From an uncultured Ruminococcus sp. (GTDB lineage Bacteria; Bacillota; Clostridia; Oscillospirales; Ruminococcaceae): a stretch of DNA of 33,384 bases. Location of the stretch: contig CAMWTO010000008.1 of NCBI GenBank assembly GCA_947177205.1, positions 1 through 33,384 of the forward strand, read 5' to 3'. The notes beneath the pieces were generated by a model, which searched no databases, had not been told where the DNA came from, and saw only the letters and a program-made list of their open reading frames with translations. The position numbers were made by a program, and so were the translations under genes. This document shows, in pieces, positions 24,140 through 31,048 of the stretch (its first letter is position 1; the number at the start of each line of letters is the position of its first letter).

Positions 24140-24210
24140 TTTTCAACAGCATTTTCTACAATCTGTGGAAAAACAGGGCTAATCTAGAAATATAGAGGAT
24201 ATTGGTATAA

Positions 24211-24235
24211 GTCAGCATAGCAAAGCTATGCTGAC
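24211..24235. other. Perfect 11-bp inverted repeat upstream of the Rha-like gene
   Basis: GTCAGCATAGC and GCTATGCTGAC flank AAA, 29 nt before the likely start codon. There is no T run. It could be an operator or an mRNA hairpin. Confidence 0.65.
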
Positions 24236-24264
24236 TGCTAGACACAATTATGAGGACAAAGAAA

Positions 24265-25017
24265 ATGTACGAACTGAAACTGACAAACTTCAACGGCATT
24301 GAGACCATTGACAGCAGACAGGTTGCGGAGGCAACCGGAAAGGCACACAAAAATCTTTTGCAGGATATTCGCACATATTGCGGATATTTAGCTGAGCTGA
24401 ATTTTCAGCTTAGTGATTTCTTCATTGAAAGCAACTACACAGATTCCACCGGCAGGACACTTCCTTGCTACCTCTGCACCAGAAAAGGTTGTGAGATGAT
24501 CGCCAACAAAATGACTGGACAAAAGGGTGTTACATTCACAGCATTGTACATCAACGCATTTCACAAGATGGAGCAGAAGATTGCAAAGCATTACACAGAA
24601 CTGCAAGCACTTGAAATCCGAGCAAAAGCGGACAGAGCCACAGCGATGCGGATCAATGCAGAAAACAGGCGGCTGAAAATGCTGTTAGATAATCCGCATC
24701 TTAAGGAACTATCACCGGAATCACTTGCAGCACTGGGAATCAGCAGAATGCAGGAGACTACCGGGCAGGATCTGAGCCACGCACTGCCGGAAGCCGAAAG
24801 GACTTACAGTGCCACGGAAGTCGGGCAGATGCTAGGTGTTTCTGCCAACAAGATCGGCAAGACCGCCAATGCCTACAACCTGAAAACAAAGGAATACGGG
24901 ATTTTTGTCATTGACAAGGCACGGCACAGCAGCAAGCAAGTCACCACGTTTCGCTATAACATGAACGGTGTATCACGGCTTGCGGATATTCTGGGCGTCG
25001 AGGTAGTGATAGCATGA
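24265..25017 (+). CDS. Rha-family antirepressor-like regulatory protein
   Basis: ATG at 24265 follows GAGG at a better distance than ATG at 24250. The 250-residue protein has an N-terminal pRha domain (IDSRQVAEATGKAHKNLLQDIR, LCTRKGCEMIANKMTGQKG, LYINAFHKMEQ), a central helix and a C-terminal winged-helix type domain (YSATEVGQMLGVSANKIGKTAN). This two-domain layout is common in phage antirepressors that help the switch to lytic growth. It overlaps the next gene by ATGA. Confidence 0.87.
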   Translation: MYELKLTNFNGIETIDSRQVAEATGKAHKNLLQDIRTYCGYLAELNFQLSDFFIESNYTDSTGRTLPCYLCTRKGCEMIANKMTGQKGVTFTALYINAFHKMEQKIAKHYTELQALEIRAKADRATAMRINAENRRLKMLLDNPHLKELSPESLAALGISRMQETTGQDLSHALPEAERTYSATEVGQMLGVSANKIGKTANAYNLKTKEYGIFVIDKARHSSKQVTTFRYNMNGVSRLADILGVEVVIA

Positions 25018-25205
25018 ACATTAAAAAATATGTTGTTATTCATATGATCGAACCTTTGTCCCTAAAAGAGCTGCTCACACTGCACGAATGTTTTATTAAC
25101 ATGATTATCAAAGATATGACCGCAAAAGGAATGACAGAGCGAGAAATATTTGAAGTGATTGCAAACATTGAACTTTACAGAGATTGCCGAGATCCTGAAC
25201 ATTGA
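25014..25205 (+). CDS. Hypothetical small protein
   Basis: A 63-residue product (MNIKKYVVIHMIEPLSLKEL ... MTAKGMTEREIFEVIANIEL) begins in an ATGA overlap with the Rha-like gene, which indicates translational coupling. Mostly helical. Family not recognised. Confidence 0.62.
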   Translation: MNIKKYVVIHMIEPLSLKELLTLHECFINMIIKDMTAKGMTEREIFEVIANIELYRDCRDPEH

Positions 25206-25217
25206 AGTGGTGATGGT

Positions 25218-25361
25218 ATGAGCCAGGAGAAAAAAATCAGCTCTCCCTTTTCGGAAGGGCTGACAAAAAAGAACAAAACACCAGATTATAGTTTATATTT
25301 CGCTATTTTAATATTAGCTGTTGATTTTGTACTAATTATTGTTATTTTAGTATTGTCATAA
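25218..25361 (+). CDS. Very small single-span membrane protein
   Basis: This 47-codon gene is below the track limit. ATG at 25218 follows GTGGTGATGG. A polar N-terminus (SQEKKISSPFSEGLTKKNK) is followed by one long hydrophobic helix (LYFAILILAVDFVLIIVILV). A copy of the intercistronic repeat follows its stop. Function unknown. Confidence 0.55.
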   Translation: MSQEKKISSPFSEGLTKKNKTPDYSLYFAILILAVDFVLIIVILVLS

Positions 25362-25367
25362 AATCTA

Positions 25368-25394
25368 GGTTCTGAGGGGCAAATCCTAAAAAGC
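25368..25394 (+). repeat. Intercistronic repeat GGTTCTGAG.GGCA, copy 2
   Basis: GGTTCTGAGGGGCAAATCC followed by TAAAAAG; partner of the copy at 23007. Here GGGGC (25376) can pair with GCCCC (25393), and AGCC GAAA GGCT follows at once, giving two stacked hairpins before the next gene. Confidence 0.5.
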
Positions 25395-25441
25395 CCCATC
25401 CCAGCCGAAAGGCTAACAGATCAAAAAAGGGGTGAAAAAGC

Positions 25442-25753
25442 ATGAAAGGCAGAACCGTCTATGCGATTGACTGGGAGGATAACGAAGAAGATTTACGCTG
25501 CGAAAACGCAGCAGAACAGGAAACAATGCCAGAGGGGCAGCGACCCGATGAAGATTTGCTTGCTTACATAAAACGTATAAATCCGGAGCTGTTTGCAAGC
25601 ATGAAATACCTTGCTGGATCTGCTTCTTCTGTTTTAAAATCAGAACAGATAGAAGAAATTTCAGAAGATCCGGAGAACATCCGACCGCCCCCCCATATGT
25701 CTGCATTAATTAAGGCAAGGAAACAATACAATTGCATTTTGAAAATTGAATAA
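25442..25753 (+). CDS. Hypothetical acidic protein
   Basis: A 103-residue acidic protein (YAIDWEDNEEDLRCENAAEQ) with a helical middle (LLAYIKRINPELFASMKYLA) starts after AAAAGGGGTGA. The Cys and acid content is unremarkable. I do not recognise it. It precedes one of the paralogous EF(E)xLTGF genes by 21 nt. Confidence 0.65.
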   Translation: MKGRTVYAIDWEDNEEDLRCENAAEQETMPEGQRPDEDLLAYIKRINPELFASMKYLAGSASSVLKSEQIEEISEDPENIRPPPHMSALIKARKQYNCILKIE

Positions 25754-25774
25754 AATAGGAGGTATTTACAAGAG

Positions 25775-26023
25775 ATGCAACAAGAAGAGTTTGAGAGTCT
25801 GACCGGGTTCAGACCGTCGCAGGGCATGTATCGTGTAATCGTAAACGAGTACATCAAATCAGCATTGGACGAGGCAGAGTTTTGTCGGCAATATAGCCTG
25901 AACATCGGTGGTATTGCCCAGAAAATTCAGCATATTACAGATATGGCGGAAATCGAACAGCAACAAGAAATTGCCAAACTCCAGGAACGGCTTGAACGAA
26001 ACATTAAAAATTCCCTTGCCTGA
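25775..26023 (+). CDS. Hypothetical protein, paralog of 30019..30351
   Basis: The 82-residue protein starts after TAGGAGGTATTTACAAGAG. The core EFESLTGFRPSQGMYRVIVN and EFCRQYSLNIGGIAQKIQ closely matches the gene at 30019 (EFEKLTGFYPPENLFAVIEE, DFCIQYRFNMNGIAEKIQN). Helical; function unknown. Its stop lies inside a hairpin. Confidence 0.75.
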   Translation: MQQEEFESLTGFRPSQGMYRVIVNEYIKSALDEAEFCRQYSLNIGGIAQKIQHITDMAEIEQQQEIAKLQERLERNIKNSLA

Positions 26024-26041
26024 CAACAGTCAGGTAGGGAA
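26011..26041. terminator. Hairpin after the small paralog gene
   Basis: TTCCCT..CCTGAC pairs with GTCAGG.AGGGAA around AACA, 12 bp in total. A run of A lies on both sides, so it is a good terminator only for leftward transcripts; for the rightward operon it may stabilise the mRNA end. Confidence 0.45.
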
Positions 26042-26084
26042 AAAATCTCAATCTTATTCTATCAGAAAGTGAGGAATTTGTCAA

Positions 26085-26441
26085 GTGGATTTTGAAAAAT
26101 ATTTTGACAAAAAAGCTATTACTGGCAGAGTGCAGCGTGCCATTGCGGCAGAAACTGCACAGGCATTGAAACAATTCTGTGAACAGGAACAGGAATTTGC
26201 ACAGGCAATCGAACAGTCGGAGAAAAGCTTTCAGGATTGCCTTGACGCTGTCGCAAAGAATGCCGGACAGAGTATTTCTGACTTCAAAGCCTACTCCCAG
26301 GCAGCAAAATTCTATTTCCCAGGTGCAACAGTTCATTTTCGTATGGAAATTGATCTGATTGGCGATGCTGATGCGGTAGCTCCGGCACAAAACGGAACTA
26401 GGACGCTATCCGCCGTATTCCACAATCTTACAGACTGGTGA
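26085..26441 (+). CDS. PcfK-like protein (AcrIIA9-type family)
   Basis: GTG at 26085 lies after AAAGTGAGG. The 118-residue protein has a long Gln/Glu-rich helix (AAETAQALKQFCEQEQEFAQ) then SFQDCLDAVAKNAGQSISDF and YSQAAKFYFPGATVHF. This is the pattern I know from PcfK-like proteins (PF14058), the family that includes the Cas9 inhibitor AcrIIA9. It directly precedes pcfJ, the same pair as in conjugative plasmids such as pCF10. Family call is moderate; an anti-Cas9 function is only a possibility. Confidence 0.65.
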   Translation: MDFEKYFDKKAITGRVQRAIAAETAQALKQFCEQEQEFAQAIEQSEKSFQDCLDAVAKNAGQSISDFKAYSQAAKFYFPGATVHFRMEIDLIGDADAVAPAQNGTRTLSAVFHNLTDW

Positions 26442-26450
26442 GGTACTGCC

Positions 26451-27740
26451 ATGAAAAAAGCAAGAAAAGAAGAACTGCTGTGCGGTTTTCCGGCAATACC
26501 GGATGAGATCATGGAGCAGATGAAAGGCAAAGGAGCAGAAAATTTTGCTGTTATGCTCACTTGGGGCAGAGAACTGTTTGTGCGTTGCTATCATCGTTAT
26601 AGCAATGGAAAGATTGCAGAACGTCAACGTTATGTATTCGCTGATGACGGAGCTGTTCGTTACGGAAGTGATGACAGCAAGCATTGGACAGTCAGAAAAA
26701 ATTTTCGTGAACCTGTTTTCTGTAAAAGCGGCTATGGATATAGCTTTGACAACAGATATAACATACTGAACCGGAAAGTTTTGGCTGAATCCTGCATGAA
26801 ATATTCACAACTGGATAAGTACAAAGATACATTTTGCATGGAATATCTGCATTTTTACTGTAAGCACAGGAATCTGGAATATATTATGAAATCCGGCTTT
26901 GATGTTGTGCTTGGCAGAACTTATGGCGGATTTTGGAATAATCAGGCGAGTTTTTATGTGGAATCCTGTATCAACTGGAAAACAAACAACTTGCTGAAAA
27001 TGCTTGGATTAACAAAAACAGAATTTAAGAGATTGCAGGGAAATCAGGAATATTATCTGTCTTATCTGATCTGGCGTGGAACATTTCCGACATATCAGCC
27101 TGAAGAACTGCTGACGCTCTGTCGAGTCTTTGGGAATGAACATGGCACACTGGAACGGTTTTGCCGGACGACTGGACTGAAGCCCAGGCGGATAGCGGCT
27201 TATCTGGAGCAAAACAAAATTACCAGTCATGATTATAATGATTATCTTGACCAGTGCCAAAAACTTAAATATGATTTGCATGATACAGCAATTAACATGC
27301 CGCATCACTTCTGGGAAATGCACACAAGGCTGACAAAAATCATCAAGTATAAAGCTGATGAAACACACAGGCGGCAGTTTGCAGAGCATATGCTGGAACG
27401 CAGAAAACTGGAATTTCGATCCGGAAACCTGGTTATCTGTCAGCCGGACAGCATGGATAAAATTATTGCAGAGGGAAAAAGTCTTTGCCATTGTGTCGCT
27501 GGATATGCTGAACGTCATGCAGAGGGTAAACTGCATATTCTGTTCATCAGACAGAAAGAAAGCATGGAAACACCGTTCTATACGATGGAAGTCAGTAGAG
27601 AGGGAAAAATTGTGCAAGTTCGGGGGGAACGGAATCGTGATCCCACGCCGGAAGTAGCAGAATTAATTGAGGAGTATAAGAAATACCTGGAAATAATTTC
27701 TATAAAATCAGAAAGGAGCATGTTGAATGTCGGAAAATAA
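26451..27740 (+). CDS. PcfJ-like protein
   Basis: The 429-residue product ends with the PcfJ signature: EGKSLCHCVAGYAERHAEGK followed by HILFIRQKESMETPFYTMEV and VRGERNRDPTPEVAELIEEY. Its N-terminal two thirds are rich in aromatic residues. PcfJ genes occur on conjugative plasmids, ICEs and many gut phages; their molecular role is unclear. It follows pcfK by 9 nt and overlaps the next gene by 14 nt. Confidence 0.88.
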   Translation: MKKARKEELLCGFPAIPDEIMEQMKGKGAENFAVMLTWGRELFVRCYHRYSNGKIAERQRYVFADDGAVRYGSDDSKHWTVRKNFREPVFCKSGYGYSFDNRYNILNRKVLAESCMKYSQLDKYKDTFCMEYLHFYCKHRNLEYIMKSGFDVVLGRTYGGFWNNQASFYVESCINWKTNNLLKMLGLTKTEFKRLQGNQEYYLSYLIWRGTFPTYQPEELLTLCRVFGNEHGTLERFCRTTGLKPRRIAAYLEQNKITSHDYNDYLDQCQKLKYDLHDTAINMPHHFWEMHTRLTKIIKYKADETHRRQFAEHMLERRKLEFRSGNLVICQPDSMDKIIAEGKSLCHCVAGYAERHAEGKLHILFIRQKESMETPFYTMEVSREGKIVQVRGERNRDPTPEVAELIEEYKKYLEIISIKSERSMLNVGK

Positions 27741-28731
27741 AAATGAAGTAGCTGTATCAGCTCCGGAAGTTGCCATTTTGTCGGACAGGCATAATATGGC
27801 AACCATGCTTGATAAAAGTATCAAGTCACACGCAATTATTGCACAGCAGTCATTATACGAAGTCTGCAAAGGTTTGAAAAAAATGCGAGATGACAAACTC
27901 TACATGGAGCTTGGATACAAAAATTTTGAGGATTATTGTGTAAATGAAGTTGGATTTAACAGAAATCAAGCGTATAAATACATTTCTGTTGCTGAAAATC
28001 TTTCAAATGATTTTGTATCCTCGAGGATACAAATTGGAGTGAACAAGCTTGCCTTACTTGCAAAACTGGATGAATCTGACCGGGAACAGCTCCAACAGGA
28101 AACAGATGTGGAAAGCGTAACTGTTAAGGAACTGCAAGAGAAAATCAGAGAACTGAAAGAGCAAAAGCAGAAGTTAAAGATTGCTCTCGGTGAGAGTGGT
28201 GAAAAACGCAGAAATCTGGTGAAAGAGAATGAGCAATTGACATTCGCAGTTTCGGCTAGTCATCAGGAAACAGAAAAAGTAAAAGCAAAATTTGAAGTAC
28301 ATATTGCAGAATTAGAAAAACAGCTCCGGGAGCTGGAAGATCGTCCTGTTGAAGTCATGCAATCCACAGCAGAGCTGGAAGAAATCGAGCGTTTGAAGTC
28401 TGAGTTAGAAGAAGTCAAAAACCGGGAACAGGAAGCGAAAGCAGAAGCCAAAAGAATGCAGAACACCAATGCGGAAACAACAAGCGAGATTGAAAGATTA
28501 CAGACAAGAATCAGCAAACTTGAAAATCAGCCTGTTTCGGGAGCTGTTCCCGATGCAAAGGAACTGTTCCGACCGTATTTCCAGGCTTGCACGCACAGCA
28601 TCGGCTTAATGATGGACTTTATCAGCAAACAGAAGAACAGCCCTGATTTTGCGTTCTTGACTTCCAAAGCATCCCAGATTGCAGAAGTGATTGAAAGTCA
28701 GCTCCAGGCTTTAAAAAATCAATCAGAATAA
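27727..28731 (+). CDS. DUF3102-like protein with long coiled coil
   Basis: The 334-residue protein has an N-terminal region of about 110 residues (QSLYEVCKGLKKMRDDKLYM, FEDYCVNEVGFNRNQAYKYI) of the DUF3102/ParB-HTH-like kind. A coiled coil of about 150 residues follows (KELQEKIRELKEQKQKLKIA), then a globular end (SIGLMMDFISKQKNSPDFAF). The layout recalls KfrA-type plasmid proteins that bind DNA and form filaments. GGAGCATG is upstream. A 22-bp palindrome lies inside the gene. A partition or replication-support role is inference. Confidence 0.7.
   Translation: MSENKNEVAVSAPEVAILSDRHNMATMLDKSIKSHAIIAQQSLYEVCKGLKKMRDDKLYMELGYKNFEDYCVNEVGFNRNQAYKYISVAENLSNDFVSSRIQIGVNKLALLAKLDESDREQLQQETDVESVTVKELQEKIRELKEQKQKLKIALGESGEKRRNLVKENEQLTFAVSASHQETEKVKAKFEVHIAELEKQLRELEDRPVEVMQSTAELEEIERLKSELEEVKNREQEAKAEAKRMQNTNAETTSEIERLQTRISKLENQPVSGAVPDAKELFRPYFQACTHSIGLMMDFISKQKNSPDFAFLTSKASQIAEVIESQLQALKNQSE
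28012..28033. repeat. Perfect 22-bp palindrome inside the DUF3102-like gene
   Basis: TTTGTATCCTC and GAGGATACAAA meet without a gap, encoding FVSSRIQ in the gene. A binding site for a dimeric DNA-binding protein, possibly the gene's own product, is the simplest guess. Confidence 0.7.
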
Positions 28732-28752
28732 GAACAATTTTTTTATTAAATA

Positions 28753-28788
28753 AAACATTGGTGGAATAACAGTATTCCACCAATGTTT
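28753..28788. terminator. 16-bp perfect hairpin between DUF3102-like gene and integrase
   Basis: AAACATTGGTGGAATA pairs with TATTCCACCAATGTTT around ACAG. On the plus strand no T run follows. On the minus strand the stem is followed by TTTATTTAATAAAAAAA. It could be a terminator, a processing hairpin, or part of the integrase attachment site. Confidence 0.6.
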
Positions 28789-28817
28789 GAAAATCAAAAA
28801 AAAGTAGGTGAATTTCT

Positions 28818-29864
28818 ATGATGACATTTGCACAACTCGGACAACTGTCTTTGCAAATGCAGATGCTTTATGTGCAGGGAGTCAATTCCGGATCAAAGCC
28901 GGATGATCCTGTAGAATTGCCGGACAACGACCTGACATTTTCAGCTTCGGAATTTCCTGAAACACCCACAATAAAAATCTGTGCCGAAGCGTTCTTGAAT
29001 CTAAAAAAGTACACAGTAAGGCAAAGCACCTATCATAGATATATACGTTGTTTTAGAAATTCTGTGTTGCCATTCTTCGGAGATATGCAGTTAAATGCTG
29101 TCAGCGGAAAAGTGGTGCAAGAATTTGTCAATGCCATGCTCCGGCAAGGTATGAATCCGAAAGCGATTAAATATTGTGTGACGATGTTGAAAAGCGTTTT
29201 GTTGTGTGCTGAAGCTGATGGAATTATTACAATGCCGGTAATTCGCCCAAACTATCCGAAACAGTGCAAGCAGGAACGTCCGATTTTGTCCGATGAAGAT
29301 TTCAACAGGTTGAGTGAATATCTATTACAAGAAGGCAGCTCCATTTCAACGGCATTGCTGATTGTCATGCACACCGGAATCAGACTCGGCGAAGCGTGTG
29401 CCTTGCGGTGGTCTGATATGGATTTTAAGACCAACAGCATTTACATCCGGTACAGCGTCAAGCGTTACTACATACCGGAAGAAAGGCGAACCGTTTGCGA
29501 ACTCGGAGAACCAAAGACACTCAAGAGCAAACGGCGGATCTATATTTCAAAATGGCTTGTTGATGTTCTGAAACAGCGTCGGGAAACGGGTTTCATCTGC
29601 ACTGGAGTTGACAGATTTTGCAATCCCGAAACCATGCGAAACGCATTGAACAGGCGACTGAAGCAATTGAATATTCCGCACATCAGATTCCATGATTTGC
29701 GACACGGATTCGCTACCAGGGCTATCAATGGTGCAGGAGTCGATCCGAAGACGGTCGCAGAGATTTTGGGACACGAACACTGCGACATCACACTGGATAT
29801 TTACACTTCTTGCACGGCACAGATGCAAGTTGAAGCTATGGAAAAAATTCAAAAAATGAAATGA
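28818..29864 (+). CDS. int: Tyrosine recombinase / phage integrase
   Basis: The 348-residue protein has an N-terminal core-binding SAM-like domain (ICAEAFLNLKKYTVRQSTYH) and a C-terminal catalytic domain. Catalytic residues are visible: Arg in HTGIRLGEACALRW (about 189), HxxR in HDLRHGF (H292, R295), His in ILGHEHCDITLDIY and Tyr about 329. Lys in PKTLKSKRRIYI fits the beta-hairpin position. AGTAGGTGA precedes the start. It would integrate the phage DNA at a host site, or resolve multimers. It lies far from the repressor, in the rightward operon. Confidence 0.94.
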   Translation: MMTFAQLGQLSLQMQMLYVQGVNSGSKPDDPVELPDNDLTFSASEFPETPTIKICAEAFLNLKKYTVRQSTYHRYIRCFRNSVLPFFGDMQLNAVSGKVVQEFVNAMLRQGMNPKAIKYCVTMLKSVLLCAEADGIITMPVIRPNYPKQCKQERPILSDEDFNRLSEYLLQEGSSISTALLIVMHTGIRLGEACALRWSDMDFKTNSIYIRYSVKRYYIPEERRTVCELGEPKTLKSKRRIYISKWLVDVLKQRRETGFICTGVDRFCNPETMRNALNRRLKQLNIPHIRFHDLRHGFATRAINGAGVDPKTVAEILGHEHCDITLDIYTSCTAQMQVEAMEKIQKMK

Positions 29865-29875
29865 GGAGTATTTAT

Positions 29876-30017
29876 AGTCCTATACAGTAGTGGCGAAGTG
29901 AATACGCCTGTAAGAATAAGGGTTGCCTGATTTTCAGGTGGAAACTGAAATACCAATCTTCTTACGAAGCCCCCACCTCTTAGCGAGTGTAACGAGCGTA
30001 GGTGGGGGAGAGTTCAC
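29876..30017 (+). mobile_element. IS200/IS605-type remnant or mini-element (right end / omega-RNA-like), no transposase
   Basis: The segment after TTTAT (29871..29875) contains GGTGGAAACTGAAATACC, a small CCTGATTTTCAGG hairpin, then GAAGCCCCCACCT...AGGTGGGGG (9-bp stem 29970..29978 with 30000..30008) and GTTCAC at the end. This order is what I recall from 3' ends of TnpB-carrying IS605-family elements, where the same DNA forms the end of the omega RNA. The element lies between an AGGAGTATTTAT, matching the binding site of the paralog at 25775, and the paralog's coding part. About 142 bp; boundaries estimated. Confidence 0.6.
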
Positions 30018-30018
30018 G

Positions 30019-30351
30019 TTGAGAAGTGAGTTCGAGAAGCTGACAGGATTTTATCCGCCGGAAAATTTGTTTGCAGTGATTGAAGAATATTACACGCAAT
30101 CAGAATTGAATGTGGAAGATTTTTGCATACAATACAGATTCAATATGAATGGAATCGCCGAGAAGATTCAGAATGAGACAAACAGTCGATTATGTCGAGA
30201 GGCATTTCAAGCAGGAGCGATGTTGGGCGAAACTAAGCTTGAAAATGAAAAAGCTATTGTGAAAACTCTCGCTGTAATTCTGAAAAGAGCAGGCGAGATT
30301 AGTCCTGAAGATTTCAACGCCATTGTGAAACAGTGTGAGATACAAATATGA
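30019..30351 (+). CDS. Hypothetical protein, paralog of 25775..26023
   Basis: I choose TTG at 30019, with GGGGGAG 8 nt upstream. The track start at TTG 29923 runs through the IS605-like remnant and adds the residues VETEIPIFLRSPHL, typical of translated IS605 ends. The 110-residue product shares the core LTGFYPPENLFAVIEE and FCIQYRFNMNGIAEKIQN with the other copy, but has a longer C-terminal helix (AIVKTLAVILKRAGEISPED). Function unknown. Confidence 0.72.
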   Translation: MRSEFEKLTGFYPPENLFAVIEEYYTQSELNVEDFCIQYRFNMNGIAEKIQNETNSRLCREAFQAGAMLGETKLENEKAIVKTLAVILKRAGEISPEDFNAIVKQCEIQI

Positions 30352-30414
30352 AACATGATGTGGTATTTACGAGGTGAACAAGTACCATTTTAGAACGGTT
30401 AGTATATGTACCGT

Positions 30415-30446
30415 GAAAAAAGTTGATACTAGTATCAACTTTTTTC
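30415..30446. terminator. 32-bp perfect palindrome, terminator or operator
   Basis: GAAAAAAGTTGATACT and AGTATCAACTTTTTTC meet with no gap. With the T run it would end the early operon transcript. Its core matches the hairpin at 19483. Confidence 0.75.
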
Positions 30447-30602
30447 TTTTCAGTTTAGTAGAAAAGAGATTCGGAAGATTTTCAGGTTGATGGAGTCAAC
30501 AAGAAAGTTTTGTAAAATTTTCTGTGAAAATCTTGTGAAAACTTGTCAGAGATGATTAAAGGATTTAGTTATCAATGTTGTAGACTTTGTCCAATAAATG
30601 AA

Positions 30603-30678
30603 GCGGAGCGGAATGCTCTGTTTTGCACTGCCGATCAGGTTGTGCAAAACAGGTATTGGGTAAACACTACCCGTTTTG
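30603..30678. other. Cluster of hairpins in a non-coding stretch
   Basis: The roughly 700-base gap after the early operon holds this cluster: GAGC..GCTC; an 11-bp stem CTGTTTTGCAC (30618) with GTGCAAAACAG (30642); and GGGTA..TACCC (30658..30672), followed by GTTTTG, which could replace the first strand in pairing with CAAAAC. I cannot tell whether it is a small RNA, an oriT-like site or the attP region. The track ORF 30543..30752 over it is not convincing. Confidence 0.5.
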
Positions 30679-30849
30679 TCATGAATCTATTATTTTTTTG
30701 CTTTAAAAAATTTTTTTTAAAAATTTTCTCAAAAATCATTTTCCCAAGCTGAAAAAATAATTGTGATGATTGTGTGAAAATATTTTATCCTCTTTAAGCA
30801 AGAAGCCTCCTACTTCTATAGATGGAAGATGAATTGCATTCGAAAATAC

Positions 30850-30878
30850 TTGACAAGTAAAAGAATATATGATAGAAT
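30850..30878 (+). promoter_or_regulatory. Promoter of the DUF2441-like gene
   Basis: TTGACA (30850..30855), 17-nt spacer, TAGAAT (30873..30878). The leader of about 165 nt contains an 11-bp hairpin AAGATATAGCA/TGCTGTATCTT. Confidence 0.78.
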
Positions 30879-30946
30879 AAAACTAACATAAAGATATAGC
30901 AAGATGCTGTATCTTCAGTCGCCTATGCCACAAAGAGTGAAAAATC

Positions 30947-31024
30947 ATGTCATTGGTATGGAGATTGAAAGGAATGGATTATCGGTTAGCCGTTACTGCT
31001 TATTATGAATTTGGAATAATATAA
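30947..31024 (+). CDS. Possible leader peptide, 25 codons
   Basis: ATG at 30947 opens MSLVWRLKGMDYRLAVTAYY.. and stops at 31024, 24 nt before the next gene. A weak AAGAGTG lies upstream. It is in the leader between a promoter and an accessory gene, so a regulatory leader peptide is possible. Confidence 0.3.
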   Translation: MSLVWRLKGMDYRLAVTAYYEFGII

Positions 31025-31048
31025 TAAAAATTACAGAGGTGAAATTTT

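Noticed and set aside
27009-27617. 202-codon minus-strand ORF in pcfJ
   Set aside because: Cys/Phe-rich shadow of the PcfJ coding region.
29923-30018. N-terminal extension of the second paralog (VETEIPIFLRSPHL)
   Set aside because: It is translation of the IS605-like end; similarity to the other paralog begins only at the TTG at 30019.
30543-30752. 69-codon ORF in the gap after the early operon
   Set aside because: No good binding site, ends in a poly-Phe/Lys AT tract, and overlaps several hairpins; more likely non-coding.
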